This document shows positions 12,101-22,354 of a stretch of DNA of 64,000 bases, piece by piece; the stretch's first letter is position 1, and every line of letters begins with the position of its first letter. The DNA comes from Euwallacea fornicatus. Its lineage: Eukaryota > Arthropoda > Insecta > Coleoptera > Curculionidae. The stretch lies in NCBI RefSeq assembly GCF_040115645.1, contig NC_089557.1:806001-870000 (forward strand), given 5' to 3'. The notes under the pieces are model-generated. The model was given only the letters and a program-made list of their open reading frames with translations. It made no database searches and had not been told where the DNA came from. The position numbers were made by a program, and so were the translations under genes.

Positions 12101-15100
12101 AGCAGTTGAGATTCACATGATTCAGGATTTCTTTGTCATACTCCTCTTTTGTGACTTCATTGTCATCGTTACCGAGACCATTAGAGGTGGCTTCAAAGTG
12201 GTTAAACTCAATGGTGGTACCAGTAGAAATCAGTTCCCTGTAAATGACAACTTGAAAGTGGAACTCAACGTTTGGAATTCTCTCAGAATCGCAGACATAT
12301 TTAGAGAATTCAATTGATGCTATTTTTTAACAAAAGAAAATCGCACCCTATTAACAAATGAAAATCAGCCACTATCAATAAATGAAGAACAGTTTTAAGG
12401 GACAAGTGGAAAAAGTAAGGTTATCAGTGAAATTCAAAATTTGTTTCTAAACTGTAATTGAATGTATTGATATATGAGTTGGGCTCATTAAGGCAGCAAA
12501 TAAAACTTACTCGATGTTGATATTTCCTTCCTTCATTTTGTTTGCTTTGCACAATCTTATTCCGAGAGATATAAATAGAAAATTCACGAAAATGTTTTAC
12601 CGGCTTAGCCGATATCGACAAAACCCTTCCACTTTGTTAATAAATTAAAAATGATTTTTTTTTACATTTTTTTTAACAAAAATTGTTCACAAAATATGAT
12701 GACAGTGGTAACTGATGTCTATCCGCTGCGGCGTACCAATGAAACTAAATAAACGGCGCCACAAAGTTACGGAAACCAGCAAATTCTCGAGTATAATCCT
12801 TATGAATGATACTACTTTCCAAATCTATATAAAAGGCGAATGATAGAATAAGATATTTTGATTATTCACATAACCACTGTGGAAAAACTTTTTGTCAATA
12901 ATCGAGATATAGCCGTCCCCGCGATCCAGTAATGTTAATTGTTTTGCCCAACAACGTGAAGCGGCTCATGACATGGCCTGATAGATGGCGCTGCGTGCTC
13001 CAAGTTTAGTTAGAACCAATGAAAATTGAGATTCAGCCTTGAGTCACGTGGGCGGAATATATATTATATATGAGGGAGATTCGAAAAATCAAAAGTATAA
13101 TCATTTTATTCAATTTATCAAGATTTCGTAACGATCAAGTTCCAAAATAGCATCTGAGGTTTGCTTTAAAGGAGGCACTTCATGGAATGGCATAAGTTTT
13201 GTTAGGAAATAGTTTTTATTAGTCAAATTCGAAATTAAGGAAATTTTTCCTAATGCGAATACCTATAAAATACCGAGACTTCTAAAAAAGTTTGTTCATA
13301 ATAAAAATTTATAAAAATAGGAAATTATCTGATTCTACGCCTCCCTGTGTCATCAACTGAATACCACGTGACCAGCCCCTTGCTGGGTCCCACAGCCTCC
13401 TCATGTAGGCTGATTCTAAATATCTACCAAGAGAACATGGAGGGTGGTGTGATCAGGGTGGTCGGCGACAAGACCATTGACTTGCTGAAAGGAACATTGA
13501 ACAACCACACTCAATGGGTGGTTAATACTATCCATGGAAATAATCTTAGCACGTCAGTCACATATATATTATGAGTGTCAAAGAGGAGCTAGTAAACCAA
13601 AACCTTCTAGGTGGAAAAAGGAGGAGCTTTCGATAGGGAAAATCACCTCTAACTTCACGATTTTGTTGGAAGTCGTGCCTGCAATGGACATGTCTCCAAA
13701 GGCCACTGTGGCTTTCGACAACATTCAGTTGTACCAGTGTTTCATCAGAATCGACGACACCTGTTCGCTTCATCAGTATCGGTGCAACGTCACCAAGGAA
13801 TGCATTAACGCCACTAGCGTCTGCGACTTCATCAAGGACTGCAGGCATGGGGACGACGAAATGCAGAATTGCCGTAAATACTATAGTGAAATTTGCCAAT
13901 AATATTCTGACCATTCTAAATAGATGTGATGCCGTATGGCTCAAGATGCACTTTCGAGGACGATGAATGGTGCGGCTGGCGCAACACAGACCCCAACGCC
14001 ATTCTACAATGGTCGAGGAACAACGGCTCCACACCGTCGAATTTTACCGGCCCCAATGTGGATCATACTTACATGAACAACACTGGAAGCTATTTATTCG
14101 TCAATATGAACACTGAGAAGTCCAGTTTTGCCAGTGCTGCTCTTCTCAAAAGCGTCGTGTTCAATCCTCCCCCGAGAGTGCATGGGAACATTTCTTCTAC
14201 ATATTTCAACTCTTGTGCGGTAAGTCCCTGTTAAGTGTCTCGATAATCATTATAATGTGTACGAGTGAACCAGATACGGTTCTACGTACACAAGACTGGG
14301 AAGCACAAAAGCGCCCTTCAAGTGTTGGTGACCGAGCTGACTCCCAACGAGAACAAAACTGCCAAACTGTACTGGAGTTACATGGACGATCACGGGGATC
14401 AGTGGACACGTCTGGTGTTGCTGTTGCCCAATGTAACACACAGGTGCTCTATGATTCTCTTTCGCTCAGCGTAGCTGCGTACTTAGGGTGCCCTTATTGT
14501 AGATATTTCGTGACAATAGAGGCTAAAAAGGGCTATAGGTTTCTGAGTGACGTCGCCATAGATGACGTCTCGCTTACTCCTGAATGTTTCGGCATCAACA
14601 TCCCGGCAGAAGAGCTCCAAGGCTACAACTATTGGAACCCCAAGCTGGACATTGAGACCGTTAAGGAGACTGTCGACGACTTCAAAAATCGAACATGCAA
14701 GACTCCATCTTAATGCACAAGATCATGTAATAATTCGTTTGTTTAACAGACTACAAGTTCACCACCTGCGGCAGCAAAGGGCGTTTCGGACCTTCGCACC
14801 AGGGCTGCGTGCAAGCCTACAAGGGCACCCCCGCCACTGTGTGGGTGATGCAAGATGCGGGATGGAAAGGGATACAAAAATGGAGCGTGCCCAGGTCTTC
14901 TTACTACACGATCTTCGTGTCTGGAGCCGGGGGTGGAAAGGGCAGTACCGGAATGGGATCTTCGAGAGGGGCGCAAGTGAGGGCGGTACTCAAACTTGAA
15001 AAGGGACAGGAGATCTACCTTCTCGTGGGGCAGGAGGGGAGCAGCGCTTGCATCAAAGTATTGCGGTATACAGGGTGTTAGAGTTTACTTACTAATAAAT

Positions 15101-18100
15101 ATGAAAAATTTCAGTTTCTCGGGCAGTCCAATAACTGCAGCGTGTCAAATGAACTGTCCACTAACAAGAGCTCGTTGCACGTGATCAAGGGGTACGACAT
15201 AATCGACAGTGGCGGCGGTGGTGGGGGTGGAACGTTCGTTTTTAAGGTAATCACATCCTTGGTAAGTGCTATCACACAAGTCATTCGCCCTTTTGCGCAC
15301 CCGTCAGAGAAACCGCACCAAACACAGCATTCCCCTGGCGATCGCGGCCGGGGGAGGCGGCCTGAGCATCAGTCGCATCTTCGACAAAGATAACTACCAT
15401 GGCCAAGGCTTCCGGAAAGTGGAGCGTGTCTCCGGAAGCGTCATTTCCGGAGCCAGGTAAGTCACCCACTCAGTAGCGGTTTACCTTTATTCCCCCCTGC
15501 TCAATCTAGATCTGGAGGTGCCGGGGGCGGCTGGACCACCTACCTCGGAATGGACGTGCACTCGCCCATGAACGGCGACTCCTTGTTGAGAGGAGGACAA
15601 GGAGGAGTCGCCTGCTACGAATCGCAGGAAGGCAGAGGACACGGGGGCTTCGGAGGCGGGGGAGGTGGCTGCAAATATGGAGGAGGTACTTGTTTAACCC
15701 TACATTATCCAGCTTATATAGTAGTTTTAATGGAATATTAGGAGGTGGTGGCTACGCTGGAGGCAACGTAAACTCCAGTAATGGAGACGGAGGTGTTTCG
15801 TACGTGGACCCCACGAGGACCGAAGCGGGCTTCGCCAAGGCGAAAGCGGGGACCAATTCTGGGCATGGATACGTGGTCATTATTCCCGCAGTTGAGGGGT
15901 GCAACTGCGACTATCTCTGCATTGCCTTAGACGAGCAACGCTCGGAAACTACCTGCATTTGTCCAGAAAACTGGCTTCTGGCCGATAAAAAGTCTTGCAT
16001 ACGTAAGAGGATTCTTTACATTATTTTTTGGGGGGTTTGGGCTTGGGGCAGCTTTTAATGTCCACCATATTTTCAGCCATTCTCACTCCGGACTCGCCGT
16101 ACCCCCCCTGGTTTGTCGTGGCCTTAATCGTCACCGTCTTCTGCTTGACCGTTGCCTTCGGGATGGTGTGTTTCGTTCTATGTGAGTATGCTCCACCAAG
16201 CCGTAAATGCTCATTAATGCACATCGTTGCGGCAATATTTTAAACTGTTTCAAGTATTTTCAGACAACCGTTATCAGCAGCAAGTGTCGGGATTGCTACG
16301 AAGAAAAGGGTGTCCGGTATCGGACGTGCAGCTCAGCAGACTGAGACAGGCCTCCGGCAGCGTGACCACCCAGTACAATCCCAATTATGAGTTCGGAGGC
16401 GTGGTCACTACCATTGCTGACCTGCAACATATACCCAGAGAACAGCTGAGGCTGGTCAAGTGGGTATTTTCACAATTAAAACCAATGTTTCCCTATAAAG
16501 GCAAAATTCAGGGCCTTGGGTCAGGGGGCGTTTGGGGAGGTGTACCAGGGCTGTTATAGGCAGCGCCCCTGCGACACCGTGGAGATGCCAGTGGCAGTCA
16601 AAACGCTCCAAGAAATGACCGTTAAACAAGCGGAAGACGACTTCTTGACCGAGGCACTGATCATGTCCAAATTCAATCACCCAAACATTGTCCATTTCAT
16701 TGGGGTGTGCTTCGATAAACACCCCAAATTCATAGTACTGGAACTACTCACCGGAGGCGATTTGAAGAACTTCTTGAGAGAATCTCGGCCAAAGCCTGTG
16801 AGCCTCATTAAAACCCTTTAATCTCCATTTTTAATTTTTCGTTAATACTAGGATCGACCAAGCCCTATAACCATGAGAGACTTGGTGCTGATCGCCATAG
16901 ACATTTCCCGGGGCTGCAGGTACTTAGAGGAGAAGCGGTTTATTCACCGGGACATAGCAGCCAGAAATTGTCTACTGACGACCAAAGGCCCTGGCCGAGT
17001 TACCAAAATCGCGGATTTCGGCATGTCAAGGGACATCTACAGGTACCCACAGCAGATTTATCGGAATTTAAAGGTCATAATGTGCTGTGTCTAGGGCCGA
17101 CTATTATAGGAAGGACGGGAAAGCCATGCTGCCAGTGAAATGGATGCCGCCGGAGGCTTTCCTGGAGGGCATATTCAGCACGAAAACGGACGTCTGGTCC
17201 TTCGGGATCTTGCTATGGGAAATAATGAAAATGGGCTTTATGCCCTACACGGGGTGCACCAACAAGGAGGTAATGGACTTGGTGGTGCAGGGGGGGCGGC
17301 TGGAACGGCCAGAGAACTGTCCCGGTACGTTTCGGCAACCAATAATATTTAGTGGGGTCGAAGTAGCAAAGGGTGTTGTCAAGATAACGAGGGCAGCCCT
17401 CGAATTTTGCGTGCATTTTCCATTTAAACGATCCCATGCAGAGAAATTCCAGTTGAAAGGAAAAGAATCTGTGCTTGAAATGCCGAATTGCTCACAGGTC
17501 CAATATATGGCATCATGGCGTCCTGCTGGCATCCTCAACCCGAAGACCGGCCCAACTTCGCCACTATCCTGGAACGGCTGGGGTACTGCCTGCAAGATCC
17601 CGACGTGACCAACGCCCCTTTGCCCATGTTTTATGTGAACGTTTCAAGCGAAAGGGACACCACGGTCATTCGGCCCAGCGACTCCAACGATAACTGCTTG
17701 CAGGTACCTAAAAACGGCGTCAGCCCGAGACTCAATTCTATTTTTTTATGTATATATATATATATTTATACAGGGTATTTGGTAGGTGGTAGCGCGAGAC
17801 ACTGCATAGGGCGTTGGAGGAGGTCATTCTGAATTGATTTAACCAAATATACCTGTGCAAAGCTCGAGCTTTGGCGAAGGCGCTTGGCGGACACTTAAAA
17901 ATTTTGAGAATAACTGCTCTAATTTGCGAACAATTTCTTAAAAAACTTTCCCCAAGGACTGAAAGACCATTACCCGAGGAAGTTTTTGAGAAATTTCAAT
18001 AAACTTGTGCCTAAGCGTTCAAATGAAATCCACGTTTGAATCTGACTCTTTGCTGCACTGCAAGCTAGGAAAATCATTTTTTTATGAGGTCCTGGGAAGG

Positions 18101-18827
18101 CAACAAAGCCATTTTAGATTTTATGGCTTAAATAATTTAAACAATCTATTTATGCATAATAAAAATGTTTAGTACATTTTTGCGATATAAGTGCTTGTTC
18201 TTCTGCACTTCGATAATTCGAAAAAAGCACGGTCAAACTAGGCCCATAACACTTAGCATAAAGGCGCGTTCGATTAAATCAACTCAGAACGACCTCCTCC
18301 AATACCCTATTCGGTATCCCGCACTACCGACGGAACACCCCGTACATCCACTTTATTTCACAGGTCTTGCCGAATCCATCGGATTACTTGGTGCCGAACC
18401 ACGCAATCCCGGCCACTCCGGACGCCATGGAATCAACTTCCTCGGTGGAGAAGCTCATTCCCGATGGATCACGTGACCACTGGGAAACCTCCTTTATAAT
18501 GCCCAATTCCAAGTCGACCCAACCTTTGCTTGCTGATAGTATTAAGGAGGACGACACCGGACGCTCGGTAGGCAGGAGGTCAGAGTTGGGAGGCGCATAG
18601 GTACATAAGCGAATGCTTCGTTACAGAATCACCAAGCCCTGGAAAACGCCACGGGCCACCAAAACCACCAGCCAAGCCTAAAATCCGGAGTGTCTTTGGA
18701 CCCGCGCTCCCTAATGGCTCCCAATCAGAAGAAACGATACGCAAACGTCGACGAGAACGGAATGGTTCAAAATGGCGGATATTCAATCAAGTATGTGGGC
18801 AAGAACGATGGGGAAATCAACTGTTAA
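9185..18827 (+). CDS. Alk: ALK receptor tyrosine kinase
   Basis: Single-pass receptor kinase; in insects it receives Jelly-belly-type ligands and acts through Ras/MAPK in neurons and visceral muscle. Twenty-one coding exons were traced: 9185-9366, 9719-9857, 10324-10531, 13321-13552, 13611-13873, 13924-14219, 14274-14443, 14503-14696, 14750-15057, 15115-15246, 15308-15456, 15510-15685, 15742-16002, 16077-16181, 16264-16459, 16512-16797, 16852-17042, 17095-17324, 17498-17703, 18364-18567 and 18627-18827. They total 1442 aa with all phases closing. Order: signal peptide (about 1-20), MAM 1 (from about 132, CDFESDCSW), LDLa (about 296-340), MAM 2 (about 345-560), glycine-rich domain (about 563-900), membrane helix (about 914-938), juxtamembrane NPNY, kinase (about 1004-1290). 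Kinase marks are GQGAFGEV, VAVKTL, HRDIAARN, DFGMSRDIYRADYY (YxxxYY activation loop) and PVKWMPPEAF. All catalytic residues look intact. Intron 3 hosts shutdown, intron 19 a transposon-like insertion, and intron 8 has a GC donor. Confidence 0.96.
9858..10323 (+). other. ALK intron 2
   Basis: 466-nt intron between GTAAGA at 9858 and a CAG acceptor ending at 10323. AT-rich, with nothing else recognised. Confidence 0.6.
11044..12536 (-). CDS. shu: Shutdown/FKBP6-type co-chaperone (inactive FKBP domain plus TPR), nested in ALK
   Basis: Cytoplasmic Hsp90 co-chaperone required in the family for loading piRNAs into PIWI proteins in the germline. Exons on the minus strand are 12511-12536, 11840-12237, 11546-11791 and 11044-11483, 369 aa. 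The first exon encodes only MKEGNINI plus two bases; this ATG was chosen because it is the only one whose phase joins the next exon. An FKBP fold follows (KKRVLQVGYGNKPDPKSIVR, EPFDSTYARKTPHQFVV, VLPGLDIAVQSMQLNEMSQF, HLAYGTQGCLDRIPPNAVIL, FQVELIEI). The tryptophan expected after the VI dipeptide of active FKBPs is replaced (GEVLPG), consistent with a non-catalytic domain. C-terminal TPR helices include AKDLFNRNIRSAIKDYN and AYFNNARCLRMLGDYDLA. The gene lies wholly inside ALK intron 3 in antisense orientation. Other FKBP-TPR proteins (FKBP4/5) are less likely because there is only one FKBP domain. Confidence 0.85.
12537..13320. other. ALK intron 3, part upstream of shutdown
   Basis: AT-rich intronic sequence that should contain the shutdown promoter. 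No further gene seen. A palindromic ATATATATTATATATGA stretch near 13055-13072 could serve as a TATA-like element but is too far from the shutdown start to assign. Confidence 0.4.
14697..14749 (+). other. GC-AG intron in ALK
   Basis: Fifty-three-nt intron with donor CAT/GCAAGA and acceptor TTTAACAG. No GT in the neighbourhood gives the phase-1 junction needed to reach the conserved YKFTTCGSKG reading. The next in-frame codons run into a stop. Confidence 0.7.
17771..18342. mobile_element. Non-autonomous DNA transposon-like insertion (MITE) in ALK intron 19
   Basis: Terminal inverted repeats of about 70 bp flank a 572-bp segment. The left end runs from CAGGGTATTTGG at 17771 to GAATTGATTTAA near 17842. 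The right end runs from TTAAATCAACTC near 18274 to AACACCCCG at 18342. The best match between the ends is TTGGAGGAGGTCNTTCTGA. A TA dinucleotide abuts both ends (17769-17770 and 18343-18344), as expected for a TA target duplication. The interior is AT-rich and encodes nothing, so it is non-autonomous. The TA target and CAGGG ends suggest a Tc1/mariner-like or related family, not proven. The right end lies only about 20 nt before the acceptor of the next ALK exon. Confidence 0.75.
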
Positions 18828-20525
18828 TTTTCAGTGAAACGGGGTGCTGCTTTGCGGGGCACCCCTCAGAGCTTATAGAGAGATCTATTTCTCAATAGAG
18901 GTTTTAATTTATTTATGTCAGTGTTGGAGTGAGTTGAGGAGGTTGCAAATCTCTGTAGCTTTAAGGCTGTAAATATCGATTTTAAGATAGAAATAAATTA
19001 CTTATATGAATGTAAGTCTCAGTAGGACATTATTGATCCATTTGCTTTGTTAGTCGCCAGTAAGGTCATAGTTATAACATACCTCTACCATGTTAAGGAC
19101 CATTCAAGTTTTTTGCAGTATAACAAATACTATTTTTTAAATTTGGCATTTTCTGAGAGTTTATCGTAACGTATTAATTATAGCGATTTTAAGGAAACTT
19201 AATTGTACTTAGAGGTTGATACAAGCGAAGAGTACCATATTACGACGGAGCTGCGGCTTGGATTGTTACACGCTATGGAATGTGATATTTGCAACTCTCT
19301 GTAAATAAACTAAGTTGTTTCCTGCTTGATGAAGTTTGCACCTAGTGGCAACTAATTTCTGTTCCTCACGGTCTGTGGCCTAACGAAGCGAATATTAATG
19401 TTAAAGTCAAGTACCTATGTAAGTCCATTCGAAGAGCTTTAAAACCATTCTCCTAATGATATTCTTACTAAAGAAAAATGGTGTATACAGTGGTTGTGTA
19501 TTTAAACGCGCTCAAAAATAACGTTACTAAATTATTTCGGTTGTGCTATACCCCACATGATTTCTTGGCACTACCCCTTCTCTAAAAACACTTATATTCG
19601 TTACATCCAGATTATATACGCTTATTGTTGTTAGCAATGCAGCATGAAAATACTGATTTCTCCCCCGGTTACTTTGCACCCCAGTCCAGTTCAACAGAAC
19701 CAACTTCTGCGTATTTTTGTAAGCTGAGAAGATGCTTTAAAATGCAACACAAATTAGATAACTGTAAATAATCCTCATTTATAGTTACTAAGGCTTAGGT
19801 AAGGACTATGTTACGTGAACTTCATTAAGAGACATTGGGACACTTACATTACACTTAAATTGGGTTTAGACATAAAGCTCTACGGTTTATTAATAAGTAA
19901 AAGTTGATTTTGTAAATAAGTAATGCACTTCACATTAGAATTAATTAGAAGAGATATTAATAGATACTAATTTTATTTATTGTTAGATATGATAGGTTAA
20001 AGGGAACCCGAGTAAAGACTGGTTTAAAAAACACCCAATTTAAGTTTCGAAGTAAACTGTTCAATATTGATGTAATAATGAACAATGGTAATTATTGTAT
20101 GTACTGGATATTTCCTTGCGCTGTAAGTAGGCACTTAAAGCGAATGAATATTTGGCATATACATGGTATTATTTACATGATTACATGAAATATATAGGTG
20201 TTAACCATATCAGCTCATTTAATTATTAATTACCCGAGTGTAAGTTATGTGCAGCCACGGTTAAACACAAGACTGCCACAGTAGATATTTAATTGAAAGG
20301 CATCAAGAAATCCCTAGAACGGCACATAATTAGCAATAAAAATAATTGCAGTTTAACGTCTTCTTTAGTCGTTGATATTCCCGTTGCCATTTTGAAAATT
20401 TAGATTCAAATATCAACCGCGCCATCTGTCCTTTGTACCTCACGCCTAGTAAATTGAACGGTGCATGAGCCCTATGTGCACACTCCAAGCATTCATTTTT
20501 ATCTCACTCGCACCTGTTGCAAGCA
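18828..20525. other. ALK 3' UTR and spacer to FANCE-like gene
   Basis: AT-rich, with no supported coding sequence. Several AATAAA hexamers occur; the one at 19304-19309 is a reasonable ALK polyadenylation signal about 480 nt after the stop. The segment past about 20350 probably contains the promoter of the next gene. Confidence 0.5.
19304..19309 (+). terminator. Candidate ALK polyadenylation signal
   Basis: AATAAA roughly 480 nt downstream of the ALK stop codon. Other hexamers nearby mean alternative 3' ends are possible. Confidence 0.4.
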
Positions 20526-21871
20526 ATGGCTGAAGTGAAACAAAACATACTTCAAGGACGAAACTTGATTACTTTTGTTTTTTATAACCCCAAAAAATTG
20601 TTTTGTAAACAAAGATTCTTCGCTTCAAAGATGAGCCGAAAGGAGATTAATTTCCCCAGATATTCCTTCGACAACAACACGCAAAAAGACTTGATAAACT
20701 TCCTACAGTTAGCAGAAACACACAAACAAAACTCTTTTTGCAACCACGACGAATACCGCAAATTAAAAAGCTATTTTCCTTTGGTAAGTTGCCAACGGTT
20801 CCTTCTAACGACCATCCGCATATTCTGTACGCTAGAAGTTCTGATTTCAGAGTGCCAAAATAAAACATGCCTTAAATGAACATAATAGTGCTCCCCTCTG
20901 TATAGATATCGATGGAAGTGATGAAGAAGAAAAAGCTTTGAAGGCAACAAACCATTGCAAAATTAATCAAACACTAGAGTTACCTGTTTCCAAGGATTCT
21001 GATTTAGTTGAAATAAAAGCGGTTTCATTGGGTGACCTTAAAGAAACTGTAAAAGATTGTTTGTTCGAGGAAAAATCTGTGCCAATAAATTTGCTGCAAG
21101 ACTTAACTTATTTGAGCACTGACCACTTGCAAGATATATTCTCGTATTTTGCCCAGGTGCTGCCATTGGATCACATTGGATCATTTTGGAATTCAATAAT
21201 TGAGCATAATATAACTAAAAATGAGGTTCTAGATGCATTTGTCAGCTATTGCTTTATACCAAAGGTAAAACTAAGTTGCATAAAGAACAAGATTCACACA
21301 GTCACGTTGTAGATTAAACAACGATATTGCTGTGAATATTCCTACTTACTCAAGGAGATAAGTTGTAAATGTGGTCAGATCTTGAAAACTGAATTGATAG
21401 ATAGGACTCTACAAACAGATTGGAGTGATGAGGAAATACCCATTATTGTACAGTATCTATCCACGTTAGGAAATGATTATAAATCTGATGTTTTATGGTA
21501 AAAAACCAACATACAATAAAACCCTTGGTTTCTGATATTCCTAATTTAATTCTAGTGACCTAATAATCAAATCAGACCACTTGGAGCAAAACTATTTCCC
21601 TTTCATTGAGGTGCTTTTGAGTCCAAACTTGAAGGACGAAATTCTGTTTCAATTAATTGTGCTTATGGCCTCTTCAAGTGCAGCATTTTCAACTGACAAT
21701 ACATATGGGAAACTACTTTTTAAGGTTGTGAAGTTGTTTGATAAGCCTATGTCAGGGTTGGAACAACCCCTAAAACATATTTTGGGTAGTCATGAAAGCA
21801 TTTGGAAGAGGAAAGTGGAGAAAAGCGTGAGCAGTTGGTTCAATGATAGTTTAACACAGAGTTTCTTGTAG
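20526..21871 (+). CDS. Fanconi anaemia group E-like protein
   Basis: FANCE links the Fanconi core complex to FANCD2 during interstrand-crosslink repair. Exons are 20526-20783, 20851-21264, 21313-21497 and 21556-21871, 390 aa, phases closed. The N-terminal third is basic and acidic low-complexity sequence (IDIDGSDEEEKAL near residue 105). From about residue 150 the protein is a stack of short helices: LLQDLTYLSTDHLQDIFSYF, then FWNSIIEHNITKNEVLDAFV, then FPFIEVLLSPNLKDEILFQL. It ends YGKLLFKVVKLFDKP followed by LKHILGSHESIWKRK and a short tail. This helical-repeat pattern and the ending resemble the C-terminal domain of vertebrate FANCE, but identity is low and I infer it from pattern. An in-frame ATG at 20631 is an alternative start. 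Polyadenylation signal at 21877; the gene converges on SMC2. Confidence 0.5.
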
Positions 21872-22354
21872 ATCACAATAAAAAGAGTTTATTTCTGATG
21901 TGGTTTTTAATTTGTTTTCAATGGGTGAAAAGTGGTTTGTGATTGAATTGGTTAACTCTGAGAAAAACAGAAGGATTCAGCGTGACTTGCGTATGTCGTG
22001 GAAACACAAGAAGTTTTTGGTAACAAATGCATTATAATCTAGGATGATAATAACCCACTAGAGTGCAGAAAACCGTCTTTATAATGCTCATGTAGCTACT
22101 TTACCTTCACCATTTTATGAGAAATTCTTGAAAAACCATAAAATTATCTCGATTTTGGACTTTAATCGTGCTGTGAGGAACTGTTGAAAAATCATAAAAT
22201 AACTTAAAAACGAGAACGTAAAACATTATGCGATAAGGAATATGTAGTATGGATATAGTATTAAGGAAAACAGATACGTCCATACCAATAAAATCAAGGG
22301 AATTGTAATCAAACTATTTCTATTCTTTTAACAGAATTTTGTTTACGGTTTTCA
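21872..22354. other. Convergent spacer between FANCE-like gene and SMC2
   Basis: AATAAA at 21877-21882 serves the plus-strand gene. The rest is AT-rich, with a weakly repeated motif TTGAAAAANCATAAAATNA near 22130 and 22185. No gene seen. Confidence 0.6.

Noticed and set aside
12117..12317. Plus-strand frame overlapping the shutdown second exon
   Set aside because: Opposite-strand shadow; the minus-strand reading joins in phase with the FKBP exons.
15058..15114. TATACAGGGTGTTAGAG resembling a transposon end
   Set aside because: It lies inside a 57-nt ALK intron with no partner end; likely coincidental.
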